A DNA stretch of 64,000 nucleotides from Planctomycetota bacterium (GCA_024229395.1 JAAESM010000037.1:1-64000); one strand, 5' to 3'. Shown: positions 37,363-47,447, counted from the stretch's first letter. Program-made: numbers and translations. Notes: generated from the sequence alone by a model not told the origin.

Positions 37363-39612
37363 TTAGAGCTGGGTGGAGCCAACCACCATCTTCGACGTTT
37401 CCTGGTCGCCGTCGCCAGCTGGTGGCACTTGGTCAGCATTGTCGGTCACAGGAGTCTCAGGCACCGGAGTTTCCTCTACTGGAGCTGGCTCTGGGTCTGG
37501 ATAGGATTTCTTAACCTGGGTGTAATAGGTAAAGAACTCGAACTCAGCAATCACTGTGGCTTCCGATTCCGGGCCAGCAGCTTCCAGCAGCACCTCAACC
37601 TTGGCTTTGTATTTCTCGAACAAGGGGCGCCCTTCTTCGATTAGCTGCAAAGCTGCAGCACTATGCAGGGTGCGTAAACCAAGTTGCCATTTGTCATGCT
37701 CCGGGAAGTCCAGATGATCCACCAACAAATGCATCACAGTGATGGCCTCGGCGACCTCGCCACGATCCAGTTGCACACGAACCAGATAATGCGGCCATTC
37801 TAGGGAAGTCGGCTCTGCTTCCATGCGCTCGCGCAGGCGCACAGCAGCATCCGCGGCGTAGGCACTGTTGCCATTCTGCGAACCGCTCTCGATGAGGTAC
37901 TGAGAGACCGCGCGCGCATAACGCACATCCATCTGGGTCTTCTGCTCCGGAGTCAGTCCTTCGGTCTGGAAGTTGAAGACTACGCGGAAGGCCATCTCCC
38001 GCTGGCCGCTGGCTTCGAAATGATCCAGCACACGATTGCAGGTGGCGAAATCGTTGGCAATCTGTGCAATCAAAGCACTGCCGTAGGGATCGATCAACGC
38101 AGTCGCTGGCTGGAAGGCCAACAAGGCTTCGAGGACCTCGGGGCTGGACTTGCTACCCAACAGGATCAGCATACGCTTTTGCAGGAACTCCTCTTCCTCT
38201 ACGGGCAAACGCGAAGCCAACAGTCGTTCCCAACCACTCATGTTCAACAGCCCAAGGCTCTCGATCGCCTGACGACGCATCTGAGTCTCAGGGTCGGCGA
38301 GCAACTGCGGCAACAACTTCTGCAAGGTCTCAGTATTCGCAATCCGTTTCGAGATCGTGGTCATGGCCACTAAGGACTCTTCACGATCTAAAGATGCTGC
38401 ATCAAGATTGACGACGATCGCCCCTAGTACCGGCAAGAAGGACTCCCCCGCCAAGGTGCCGATGGCGCTGTGGATCTGGGTGCGCACGTCTTGGTTGGTT
38501 TCGACTTCAAGCGCTAACTCCAAGCGGTGAAGCACGTCTTCGTCGACGTTGCTACCGCTATCCAGGTACAAGAAACTCAAACTGGCCCACAGCGCAGTGC
38601 GGACCTTCACACTGCCAGCTGGGCCTTCATAATCAGCCGGATAAACCCCATTCAGGGCATCGAGCACGCCTTTTTGTGCCACTCCGCTGGGTTGAATCTG
38701 CTTCAGCAAGCGTGCCGCGGGCTGCTTTTCACTAGCATGGCCGAACTTCAAGGCGCGCAGGATTGGACTCAGGGCTTCTTGGCCACTCAACAAGCGCGGC
38801 ACCAACTCCAGCAGGGCTTTGCGTTGCTCTAACAGGTTTTCCGACGCCAACGCATCTTGGAAAGCGGTGGAGATTTCCTGTTGGGTAGCCTCTGGAGAAG
38901 CATCGAAATCGTAGACCTTCAAGGCTGCAAGAGCCAAGGTGCGAATCTCGGGCAACTCATGACGCAAGCCCCGCAAAATGTTGACATGATCGGTGCTGTT
39001 ATTGAGCTGGGTGCGCCAAGTACTCAACTCCCGCTCATTGCTGGCTGCAAGCGCGCGCTCCAACCAAATCTCGCGGCCGAGATCCTTGGAGTTACTCCAC
39101 CAGATCTCAAACTCAGCCAGGTTCGCGAAGGACTTGCCGGTCAACTTCCACAAGGCATGGCGGGCGTCGGCAGCGAAATTGGTGCGATCCAAGAACTGCG
39201 ACACGCCTTCGATCAAGGCGATGTCGGAAGACTTCAACGCGCTGGAGCTTCGTAGGGCGCCGCGGACCAAATCCCTGTTGGCGGGCAGTGGCTGCAGCAA
39301 GCTCTCGATCAGGCGAGTCTCCAACAGCTCCCAGTCTTGATCCAGCTTGCGGTAGATCGGCATCAGGTCCACATTCAACAGACCTGCGCCATCGGCTTCT
39401 AATAGGAAAGGCAGTTGTTGATCTGCTGGCAAGGTCTGCAAGCGGCGCAGCACCATTTCGATGGCGGCATTACGAGCCGTTGCTTCTTGATTCGAATCCT
39501 GTGAGAGACTCCAAGCCTCTATCACGGCGGGTTCGGCGGCCAGAGCTTCGGGCAAATCGGGCCCACCGGCCTGAAGGCACAATAGTGGGAAGCTCAGCAG
39601 CAGGGCAAACAC
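37363..39612 (-). CDS. Secreted/periplasmic HEAT-repeat-like helical protein
   Basis: 749 aa. Signal-like MFALLLSFPLLCLQAG; repeated helical segments such as LADPETQMRRQAIESLGLL. Confidence 0.78.
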   Translation of the reverse strand: MFALLLSFPLLCLQAGGPDLPEALAAEPAVIEAWSLSQDSNQEATARNAAIEMVLRRLQTLPADQQLPFLLEADGAGLLNVDLMPIYRKLDQDWELLETRLIESLLQPLPANRDLVRGALRSSSALKSSDIALIEGVSQFLDRTNFAADARHALWKLTGKSFANLAEFEIWWSNSKDLGREIWLERALAASNERELSTWRTQLNNSTDHVNILRGLRHELPEIRTLALAALKVYDFDASPEATQQEISTAFQDALASENLLEQRKALLELVPRLLSGQEALSPILRALKFGHASEKQPAARLLKQIQPSGVAQKGVLDALNGVYPADYEGPAGSVKVRTALWASLSFLYLDSGSNVDEDVLHRLELALEVETNQDVRTQIHSAIGTLAGESFLPVLGAIVVNLDAASLDREESLVAMTTISKRIANTETLQKLLPQLLADPETQMRRQAIESLGLLNMSGWERLLASRLPVEEEEFLQKRMLILLGSKSSPEVLEALLAFQPATALIDPYGSALIAQIANDFATCNRVLDHFEASGQREMAFRVVFNFQTEGLTPEQKTQMDVRYARAVSQYLIESGSQNGNSAYAADAAVRLRERMEAEPTSLEWPHYLVRVQLDRGEVAEAITVMHLLVDHLDFPEHDKWQLGLRTLHSAAALQLIEEGRPLFEKYKAKVEVLLEAAGPESEATVIAEFEFFTYYTQVKKSYPDPEPAPVEETPVPETPVTDNADQVPPAGDGDQETSKMVVGSTQL

Positions 39613-39642
39613 GTTCTTAGTCTAACAATTGAATCTGTAGTT

Positions 39643-41688
39643 TCATCGGGTTCCGACGGGGAATAACTTCAGTACGGAGTTTGTTGCCAGACGTTCGACG
39701 CTTTCTGCGATCCGTCCGCTGTTTTTCAGCTTCACGACAGCACATTTTGTGTAACCGGCCATGCGACGCTCCAAAAGCTGCTCGATTTCCTGCTCCAGAG
39801 GCAAACCGGTCAAGGCCGGGCGCGGCGCCTTCTGCTGACGCTCCAATAGGATTTCAGCGGGGCAATCGAGGAAAACCACCCGTGGCGCCAGTTTCAGGCT
39901 CTGAACCGACTGTTCGCGCTCCACCGCCCCACCACCCAAAGCCACGACATGACGTGGTAAGGAAAGCAACTCGGGAAGTAGCGCGGCCTCGGCATTGCGG
40001 AAGCCCAGAGGGTCGCTGGCAATCCAATCGGCGATGCTGCGTTGATGACGCTTTTCAAGTTCATCGTCAGCATCAACAAACTGCCAACCGAGTTCCACTG
40101 CCAATGCGCGACCAAGACTGGACTTGCCACAGGCACGCGCGCCGATCAAGACCACTGGGCTGTGCTGCTCGAGTTCTTCTTGCAAGGTGTCATTCAAGGT
40201 GGCGAAATCGCTATCGATTGCAGCAGCGGTGCTGAGCTGCGCCAACATCTGACGAATCAACATATGCGTGCCTTGTAGGCAAATCGCTCCAGCTTGCGCG
40301 GCCGACGCGAGCCATTCGGTCTGTAGCGGCTGGTAAACCATGTCCAAGACGATGGCACCTGCACCCGGGCTTTGACCGGGTGTGGGACTGCCTGGGTGGA
40401 ACAAGCTACCAAGTGAAGTTGCCTGAATGATTGCGCTGAAGTCGGCCAGCTCTACCTTGGCAAGGTCGATCGCGGTAAGAAGAGCCGTTGTACCTGGCTC
40501 CATCGATGCTTGGCAGTCTTGTTGCAACTGCAGGACTTGCTCAAGCCGACGCGCCGCCACCGTGATTTGATAACCACGGCGCATGGCTTCCATGGCCACA
40601 CCGCGTGCCGCCCCACCCGCTCCAAGGATCAGCAGACTGCCTTCTTTTCGAAAGCCGGCGGCCAGCAAACTATCCAAGGCTCCGGCGCCGTCGGTGTTAT
40701 TGCCCAACCATGAGTCAGATTGGCGCATCAAGAAGTTGGCGGCTCCGCCAGCAACTGCATTGTGCGAGGCCTCAGCAGCAGCTTGTTTCCACGGGGCTGT
40801 GACCGACAAGGCCTGCACGCCACGCGCTGCAGCCAACTCGAAGAATCTTTGTGGCTCGGCAACCGGAAAACGCAGATAGACGGCATCGCTGCCACTAGCT
40901 TGGAGAGCATCGTTCCATAGCAAGGGGCTCATACTGTGCTCGACCGGATTGCCCATCACTCCATAGACCTTGGTCTTGGTGCCGGCATCATGCGGCACTA
41001 ACTCCAGAAGGCTCTGGTAATCCCATTGGCCAGGGGCGGTCTGTGCTCCGGGCCAGCAGCTGTATATCCACGGTGCTCCTGCCAGGAGCGACATAACGCG
41101 CGCAGCAGAACTGCCCGGCCCTTGTGCGAAGGCAAGCAGGGTGCAACTGTCCGCGCATTGCTGCTGCAGGGTGACGGCTTCCAAGGCCTGTTCGGCATAG
41201 TCGGCCCACACCACCAGCTTGACCAAGCCTCCACTACCAGCTTGCTGCCGAGCTTTGTTACGGAGTTCAGCCAAGTCAACCTGAGCAGGTGAGGTGCTTT
41301 GCTGTGGCGCTGCTGCCGGGTAACTCTGGCCTGACTGTTGATGCCAAGAGACGATGCGCTTCACTCCAACCGGCAAGGCCAGTGCAGCACTATCGATTGG
41401 CAAATCAATGTAAGTAAAACCACATGCAGCGACGCTGTGCAAAAGTTGACAACGCTGTGCATGATTGCCCTCAAAACAGCCACCCTCACTCTTGAGCAAA
41501 ATGGCCGCGATGAATTGCAACTGCGGAAAGTCCACCATCAAGGCGGTCAAGTCCAATGACGCTGGCAGTAAGTCCAAGCGCAGCTCCACCCAACCGACGG
41601 TGCCGTGCAATTGTTGCAACTGATCACGCAGTTGTTGCTCATCGCGCACCATCAGCGAAACCAGGATTCGATTCGCTATCGAAGTCAT
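39643..41688 (-). CDS. aroD-aroE-aroK: Trifunctional AroD-AroE-AroK: 3-dehydroquinate dehydratase I, shikimate dehydrogenase, shikimate kinase
   Basis: AroD: ELRLDLL, RIVSWHQ, LVKLVVWAD. AroE: VMGNPVEHSMSPLLWN, LSVTAPWK, NNTDG, GAGGAARG. AroK: GARACGKSSLGRALA, DADDELEKR, LGGGAV, RPALTG. Confidence 0.93.
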   Translation of the reverse strand: MTSIANRILVSLMVRDEQQLRDQLQQLHGTVGWVELRLDLLPASLDLTALMVDFPQLQFIAAILLKSEGGCFEGNHAQRCQLLHSVAACGFTYIDLPIDSAALALPVGVKRIVSWHQQSGQSYPAAAPQQSTSPAQVDLAELRNKARQQAGSGGLVKLVVWADYAEQALEAVTLQQQCADSCTLLAFAQGPGSSAARVMSLLAGAPWIYSCWPGAQTAPGQWDYQSLLELVPHDAGTKTKVYGVMGNPVEHSMSPLLWNDALQASGSDAVYLRFPVAEPQRFFELAAARGVQALSVTAPWKQAAAEASHNAVAGGAANFLMRQSDSWLGNNTDGAGALDSLLAAGFRKEGSLLILGAGGAARGVAMEAMRRGYQITVAARRLEQVLQLQQDCQASMEPGTTALLTAIDLAKVELADFSAIIQATSLGSLFHPGSPTPGQSPGAGAIVLDMVYQPLQTEWLASAAQAGAICLQGTHMLIRQMLAQLSTAAAIDSDFATLNDTLQEELEQHSPVVLIGARACGKSSLGRALAVELGWQFVDADDELEKRHQRSIADWIASDPLGFRNAEAALLPELLSLPRHVVALGGGAVEREQSVQSLKLAPRVVFLDCPAEILLERQQKAPRPALTGLPLEQEIEQLLERRMAGYTKCAVVKLKNSGRIAESVERLATNSVLKLFPVGTR

Positions 41689-42551
41689 GAGGCTGGCAAC
41701 CCTTTGGCCAAAGCGCGTAACTGCGCCTCCTTGTCGGAATCCAACCGCCCACTTGCCGCGGCCAAATCGATGACCGCAAGCAGAGAACCACGATAACGCT
41801 CGGCTTGCTGGGCAGAGAGAGCATTCAAGTGAGCCTCCACCGTGCCGACGTCGCCGCGCACCACTGGCCCGGTGAGGGCTTCGATTCCGCCCTTCTCTAA
41901 GGTTGCGCTAATAGCGCGTTGACTCATGGCGTGAATCAAGGTGGTGGTTTCATCGCCCAAAGCTGGCTGCAGAAGTTCTTGCGCCCAGGCGGTGATGGCG
42001 GTGATGTGATTGGCCAGTAACGACAAGCCAAGGTGATAGCTGGCGCGGTCCTGATTCGCAGGTAGACGCTTCAAACGTGCATGCCAGCAAGCCACGGAGG
42101 CACTGACTTGTTTGTGATGCTGGTCGGCGCAATCCATCATGACTGCACTGTCGCCGAGCTGCTGCACGTCACTACGGGCCGATTCACTGAAGGCCATCAG
42201 CGGATGTAATGCGGCGGTTGCCGCTGCGGTGGCTTGTAGAGGCGCCAAGATCTCGGCGCCGAAGGCTCCACTTAAATGCGCGACTACCGCTTGCTTGACC
42301 AAGTCATGTTCGACGCATTGTTGCACGACTGCTTGTAGTTCCTGGTCGGCTACGGCGAGCAGGATAAGGTCAAAGGGCGGGCCTTCTAGTGGCCACTCAA
42401 GCAAGGCCGCGATTTGGTTGTTCATGGTCCATTGCTGCCATTCACCCGATCTACGTCCGAGTAGCTGCACCGTGGCGCCACCCTGTTCGTGGGCCAATGC
42501 CAGACACTTGCCCACGCGTCCGGGGCCGATCACCAATACGCGCTTACTCAT
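41685..42551 (-). CDS. Rossmann-fold / DUF2520 protein (candidate oxidoreductase)
   Basis: MSKRVLVIGPGRVGKCLALAHEQGG; HLSGAFGAEIL; LHPLMAF; C-terminal helical SYHLGLSLLANHITAITAWAQELL...ALTGPVVRGDVGTVEAHL. Confidence 0.85.
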   Translation of the reverse strand: MSKRVLVIGPGRVGKCLALAHEQGGATVQLLGRRSGEWQQWTMNNQIAALLEWPLEGPPFDLILLAVADQELQAVVQQCVEHDLVKQAVVAHLSGAFGAEILAPLQATAAATAALHPLMAFSESARSDVQQLGDSAVMMDCADQHHKQVSASVACWHARLKRLPANQDRASYHLGLSLLANHITAITAWAQELLQPALGDETTTLIHAMSQRAISATLEKGGIEALTGPVVRGDVGTVEAHLNALSAQQAERYRGSLLAVIDLAAASGRLDSDKEAQLRALAKGLPAS

Positions 42552-43465
42552 GCTTCTTGTCCTGGCATGGGCAATGGATTCGGTTTGCGCAACACAGCCC
42601 CTTGCTGCAACGGTGCCACGAAGACATGTTTACAGATCGACCTTGTTTGAGTGGCGCAGTTTTCGGCGGCTTGGTGATTCCTGAAGTAGGCAAAGTGTGC
42701 GCCACCGGAACCGCTCAGATGGAAATCCGCGGCGGCGTCGAGCATGTCGTGGAAGGCTGCAAGTTCGGGGTAGGCTGCCTGGGCTGCTTCGACTAATTCG
42801 TTTGGTTGCGGCGCTTCCGACAAGTCAAGCTTGGAGTCAGCCTCTGCTGGGACTGCGTCTTCCATGGGTGCTGCATGCAACTTTGAGAATACGCGCGCTG
42901 TGTTGACCGAGAAATCGGGCACCGCCAAAACCACCCATCCTTGCGGGGCCTGGTCGCTGGCCAACAACTGTTCACCGCGTCCGCCAAGCAGGACCGCAGA
43001 ATGCTGTTGCAGGAAGAAAGGTAAGTCACTGCCAATGGACAGAGCCAATGCCGATAGGTCAGGAATAGCGCTGCCGTTACCAATGGCTTCCAATAGCAAC
43101 AAGGCTGCAGCAGCGTTGCCAGAACCACCGCCAAGACCGGCGCCGGCAGGAATGTTCTTGATCAGAGACCAAGTCACGGCCGGGGCTTCTCCACCTGCAG
43201 CACGCCAAGCTTGTTCGGCACGCAACACGAGATTGGAACCATCCACGGGCAAGCCTTCGGCAGCAGGGCCTGTGATGCACAGCGGTGGCTCGGCGGTATG
43301 GGCTGGCTCGCGCAAATGGCAATAAAGCTCATCGTACAAGGCAGCGGCCAAGAACCAGGAACGCAACTCATGAAAGCCGTCCTCGCGACGGCCGAGGACT
43401 TCCAAGGTCCAGTTGAGTTTCGCTGGACTGCGCAACATGAATCCTTGGTTTGAGCTGTTTGACAT
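42548..43465 (-). CDS. ispE: 4-diphosphocytidyl-2-C-methyl-D-erythritol kinase
   Basis: SPAKLNWTLEVLGRREDGFHELRS; GHMP motif IPAGAGLGGGSGNAAAALLLL; LSGSGGAHFAYF. Confidence 0.95.
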   Translation of the reverse strand: MSNSSNQGFMLRSPAKLNWTLEVLGRREDGFHELRSWFLAAALYDELYCHLREPAHTAEPPLCITGPAAEGLPVDGSNLVLRAEQAWRAAGGEAPAVTWSLIKNIPAGAGLGGGSGNAAAALLLLEAIGNGSAIPDLSALALSIGSDLPFFLQQHSAVLLGGRGEQLLASDQAPQGWVVLAVPDFSVNTARVFSKLHAAPMEDAVPAEADSKLDLSEAPQPNELVEAAQAAYPELAAFHDMLDAAADFHLSGSGGAHFAYFRNHQAAENCATQTRSICKHVFVAPLQQGAVLRKPNPLPMPGQEA

Positions 43466-43473
43466 GGGTTGGC

Positions 43474-44328
43474 TTAGGGGTTGCCTAAGAGCAGATTATC
43501 AAGCAGATGCACACCTTCCAAACGTGCGGCAATCAAGGCGCGCCAAGCATGGCCACGTGAGGTACTGGAGGTCTGTGCGGACTGGAAGGTGACTTCGTCG
43601 ATGACGTCGGCGTAAGCTAACACTGCAGGCGAATCTTCGAAGAAGGTACGCATGGTGGCCTCGAGCTTGCGCGGATCGCGGTCGCCGGCTTGAAATTCGG
43701 CAACCGCAGCAGTCAATGCTTGATGTAGGACCAAAGCCTGTTGGCGGGCGACTTTGGAAAGGCGCGCGTTGCGCGATGAGAAGGCTAGACCGTCGTCTTC
43801 GCGCAAAGTTGGGCAGGCTTGAACGGTCAGCGGTAAATCCAAGTCGCGCGTCATGCGCTGAACCAGAAACAACTGCTGGGCATCCTTTTGCCCGAAGTAA
43901 GCCGTGGTGGGCCGACAACGTTGAAACAGCTTTAACACCACCGTGAGTACACCAGCAAAATGCCCCGGGCGAGCGGCGCCTTCGAACTGCACCGCACTAT
44001 CCCCTGGATCAACGCTGGTGGCGAATCCGCTTGGGTACATGTCGTCCGGTGTAGGAAGATAAACCGCATCGACCTTCAAGTTCTCAAGCATGGCCAGATC
44101 CTGCTCCATGGTGCGCGGATAAGCCTTCAGGTCATCGGTGCGTTCGAACTGCAGCGGGTTGATGAACACCGACGCCACCACTTGATCACATTCAGGCCGC
44201 GCCGTGTCGAACAAGGTGGCATGGGCCTTATGCAAGGCGCCCATCGTGGGAATCAGACCAACTGTCTCTTCAGGAGAAAATTGCCGACGCCAAGCCTGCA
44301 GCTCAGCATTGTTGTTTAGCAATTCCAT
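43474..44328 (-). CDS. panC: Pantothenate synthetase
   Basis: VGLIPTMGALHKAH; ASVFINPLQFERTDDLKAYPRT; AYFGQKDAQQLFLVQRM; SSRNARLS. Confidence 0.97.
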   Translation of the reverse strand: MELLNNNAELQAWRRQFSPEETVGLIPTMGALHKAHATLFDTARPECDQVVASVFINPLQFERTDDLKAYPRTMEQDLAMLENLKVDAVYLPTPDDMYPSGFATSVDPGDSAVQFEGAARPGHFAGVLTVVLKLFQRCRPTTAYFGQKDAQQLFLVQRMTRDLDLPLTVQACPTLREDDGLAFSSRNARLSKVARQQALVLHQALTAAVAEFQAGDRDPRKLEATMRTFFEDSPAVLAYADVIDEVTFQSAQTSSTSRGHAWRALIAARLEGVHLLDNLLLGNP

Positions 44329-44329
44329 C

Positions 44330-44791
44330 TTAATCGTTCATCATTTGCGCCAAGCGCTGATGTGCGGTGCTGCCACCCGCGAGTGGCAGCTTGGGCGCGA
44401 GTTCCGCCAAGGGTTCGAGCACGAAGCGCCGTTGCTCCATGCGTGGGTGTGGCAATTGCAAATCGGCGGAAGCCATCTGCACGCTGCCGTACATCAACAA
44501 GTCGATGTCGATGGTGCGCGGACCATTATGTTCCTGGCGTACGCGGCCCAAGCGCGCTTCGATCATCAACATATGACGCAGCAGGTGTTTGGGCGACAAG
44601 CTGGTCTCGCAACGCAACACCGCATTGACGTAGTCCGGCTGCTGCGGACCACCCACTGGAGGGGTGCAGCGGAAATTGCTCAATCGCAGTGAATCCACCT
44701 CTGGGATGGCGTACAAGGCATCTGCGGCGCGGCGCAAATTGCCGACGCGATCGCCAAGGTTGGACCCCAAGCCCAGGAAAACTACGGACAT
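44330..44791 (-). CDS. folK: 2-amino-4-hydroxy-6-hydroxymethyldihydropteridine diphosphokinase
   Basis: VFLGLGSNLGDRVGNLRRA; GPRTIDIDLLMYG; LPHPRMEQRRFVLEPLAELAP. Confidence 0.97.
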   Translation of the reverse strand: MSVVFLGLGSNLGDRVGNLRRAADALYAIPEVDSLRLSNFRCTPPVGGPQQPDYVNAVLRCETSLSPKHLLRHMLMIEARLGRVRQEHNGPRTIDIDLLMYGSVQMASADLQLPHPRMEQRRFVLEPLAELAPKLPLAGGSTAHQRLAQMMND

Positions 44792-44797
44792 GATTTG

Positions 44798-45631
44798 CTA
44801 GTGAGAGTTGGGCGGGACTTGCGTTTTTCGGAACATCGAAGGTAGGTCGCGGATCAACGGCACGAACACGAACAAGCCAGCCATGAAGACCATCGCCAGT
44901 TCTGGCTCCAGGAACAGCAAGGCGAACAGCACCACGAACTTTGCGAGTGTCTTCACCGGTCGACGCGAGCGCGTCATCCAAGCGAAGAAGTGCGGGTAAG
45001 GAACGCGCGACACCATCAGCAAGCCAAGCCCCATCAACAGGAATGGAATCATGACCAAGGACCAATACTGCAAACCATAGAGAACATGTTCATCAAGGGT
45101 GAAGATCTTGATGTCTTCCACACCAAAGAAGAACAGCACCAAAGCAATCGGCAAGGCGGCTGCACCCGGCGACGGCAGGCCAATGAAGTGGGCATGGTCG
45201 GTGGTGAGATCTTCCGATTCATGATCCACGTTGAAGCGCGCCAAACGGAGCACCGCGCAGCAGGAGAAGATCACCGGAGCGATGATCATCAGGCGTGGGT
45301 GCATGTTGATATCCAGCCCCGGCCCCATCACGCGCAGCAAGGAGATTGACAAAATGCCAGGAGCCACGCCAAAGGTGACGGCGTCGGCCAGGCTGTCGAG
45401 CTGAGCACCCAAGGGACTAGCGCTGCCCGTAATACGGGCCAACTTGCCATCGACCGCATCTAAGAGGTTTGCAAGGACCAGGTATAACCCACCTTCGTAA
45501 AGTCGTTTAGGGTCATTTTCCAGCACAGCCGTAACGCACAGCAGCATCGCAATCACCCCACAGGCAAGATTGCCAAGGGTGACCAAGTTCTGCGGCGATA
45601 AGACTTGGGGAGGACGGGGCTCCGAATCCAT
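44798..45631 (-). CDS. pssA: CDP-diacylglycerol--serine O-phosphatidyltransferase
   Basis: CDP-alcohol phosphotransferase motif DAVDGKLARITGSASPLGAQLDSLADAVTFGVAPG. Confidence 0.95.
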   Translation of the reverse strand: MDSEPRPPQVLSPQNLVTLGNLACGVIAMLLCVTAVLENDPKRLYEGGLYLVLANLLDAVDGKLARITGSASPLGAQLDSLADAVTFGVAPGILSISLLRVMGPGLDINMHPRLMIIAPVIFSCCAVLRLARFNVDHESEDLTTDHAHFIGLPSPGAAALPIALVLFFFGVEDIKIFTLDEHVLYGLQYWSLVMIPFLLMGLGLLMVSRVPYPHFFAWMTRSRRPVKTLAKFVVLFALLFLEPELAMVFMAGLFVFVPLIRDLPSMFRKTQVPPNSH

Positions 45632-45683
45632 AGGAAGATTCTATCCTGGAACGCCCAAGGCCGTACTGGCCACAAAAACCAAC

Positions 45684-47447
45684 ATGCGCATTACCCTCCC
45701 CATCCTCCTCCTTTCCCTTGCGGTGCCGCTTTCTCCGGCGCTGGCTCAGGAAACCGAAAGCGTTACCGTTGCCGAATCCCTGACTGGCCTCCCCGCCCAG
45801 GATTCGATCGTCGATGCGATTTACGCCACCACCGATGACGAGATGCAGGTCGAGGAAATCCTCACCGAGCTTGTTGAAGGCATCGGTCCGCGCTTGACTG
45901 GCTCGCAGAATTTGACCGAAGCCGGCGAATGGGCGATGGCTAAGTTCAAGAGCTTTGGCATCGAGAATGTGCGCATGGAAGAATGGGGAACATTCCCGGT
46001 CGGCTTCGATCGCCGTTTCGCCAGTGGCCACATCACTTGGCCAATCAAGGAAGAATTGGTTTTCAACACGCGTTCCTGGACGCCCGGAACCGACGGCCCA
46101 CAACGTGGCGCTGCAGTTCTTGCTCCTACCAACGATGAGGAGCTCGAAGCCCTGAAGGGTCATTTGAAAGGAGCATGGGTGATTGCCACTTCCGGCACCT
46201 ACTCGCCACGCTTCGGTAGCGGCCAAGATGAGCTGCGCGATCGCTTCGGCGCCATGTGTGATGAAGAAGGAATCTACGGCGTGATTCGCCCTAGCGGCAA
46301 GAATGGCCTGCTGCGTACTTCCGGCAACTACCGGCTTGAATACGACAACTTGCCAACCCGCGTTTCCATCCTGCTGTTCCGTGACCAGTTCACCACCATC
46401 TACGATTTCCTCAAGAATGGTGAGCGTGTCGAGCTGGAGTTCGATATTGATCAAAGCTTCAAGGAAGGCCCTATTCCGCAATACAACGTGATCGCGGAGA
46501 TTCCAGGCACCGACCTAGCAGACGAATTGATCATCTTCGGTGGGCACCTTGATTCGTGGGATGGCGCAGGTGGCGCGCAGGACAATGGCACCGGCACTTC
46601 CACCACCTTAGAAGCAGCACGCTTGTTGATGAAGGCCATGACCGAGCAAGGCGTTCAGCCACGTCGCACCATCCGCTTCATGTTGTGGGGTGGTGAAGAG
46701 CAAGGCCTTCTTGGCTCGCGCGCTTACATCCGCCAGCACCCTGAAGAGAACGATCGCATCTCTGCAGTCTTGGTCCATGACGGTGGCACCAACGCATGTT
46801 CAGGCATTCGCACTACACCGAACATGATGCCTTTGTTCGAAGAAGCCTTCGCACCCATTGTCGCGCACACCGCCGACGCCGAAGACGACAACCTGCGTTT
46901 CCGCCTAGTCAGCGCAGCACGTCTTCCACGTGGTGTCGGTAGTGACCACGACTCTTACCTGAGCGCCAACGTGCCAGGCTTCTTCTGGGAGCAGTTCGGT
47001 TCCGCCAACTACTCCTATGTGCACCACACCCAGCATGACTGGATTCCGCAAGTCGTTCAGGCTTACCAGCGTGGAACTGCGCGCGTGGTGGCTTCGGCTG
47101 CTTGGCGCCTATCCAACATGAACCAGGCCGTGCCTCGCGACGACATGGGACAGCGCCAGCAGCGCCAACAGCGTGATCCGAATGCCAAGCGCGTCGGCGT
47201 TTATCTCGGCGAAGGCATGCTGATCAACGACCTGGTCAGCAATGGCTTGGCTGCCAAGGCCGGCATGGCCAAAGGTGATGTGATCATCAGTGTCGACGGC
47301 AAGAAGATCACAAACCAGGGTGAGCTCGGCAGGACCTTGAAGGGCCTAAAGAAGGATTCCGCCAAGATCGTCTGGAAGCGCGGCGACAAGCTGATGGCTG
47401 CAACCTTCGATTGGAAGGCTAAGACCGCAGTCACCACCGAGCCGTAA
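45684..47447 (+). CDS. Secreted M28 family peptidase with C-terminal PDZ domain
   Basis: Signal MRITLPILLLSLAVPLSPALAQ; GGHLDSWDGAGGAQDNGTGTSTTLEAARLL; WGGEEQGLLGSRAY; PDZ GLAAKAGMAKGDVIISVDGKKI. Confidence 0.95.
   Translation: MRITLPILLLSLAVPLSPALAQETESVTVAESLTGLPAQDSIVDAIYATTDDEMQVEEILTELVEGIGPRLTGSQNLTEAGEWAMAKFKSFGIENVRMEEWGTFPVGFDRRFASGHITWPIKEELVFNTRSWTPGTDGPQRGAAVLAPTNDEELEALKGHLKGAWVIATSGTYSPRFGSGQDELRDRFGAMCDEEGIYGVIRPSGKNGLLRTSGNYRLEYDNLPTRVSILLFRDQFTTIYDFLKNGERVELEFDIDQSFKEGPIPQYNVIAEIPGTDLADELIIFGGHLDSWDGAGGAQDNGTGTSTTLEAARLLMKAMTEQGVQPRRTIRFMLWGGEEQGLLGSRAYIRQHPEENDRISAVLVHDGGTNACSGIRTTPNMMPLFEEAFAPIVAHTADAEDDNLRFRLVSAARLPRGVGSDHDSYLSANVPGFFWEQFGSANYSYVHHTQHDWIPQVVQAYQRGTARVVASAAWRLSNMNQAVPRDDMGQRQQRQQRDPNAKRVGVYLGEGMLINDLVSNGLAAKAGMAKGDVIISVDGKKITNQGELGRTLKGLKKDSAKIVWKRGDKLMAATFDWKAKTAVTTEP

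Noticed and set aside
45513-46481. 322-aa minus-strand ORF
   Set aside because: Antisense to the M28 peptidase gene and overlaps pssA. No domain signal.
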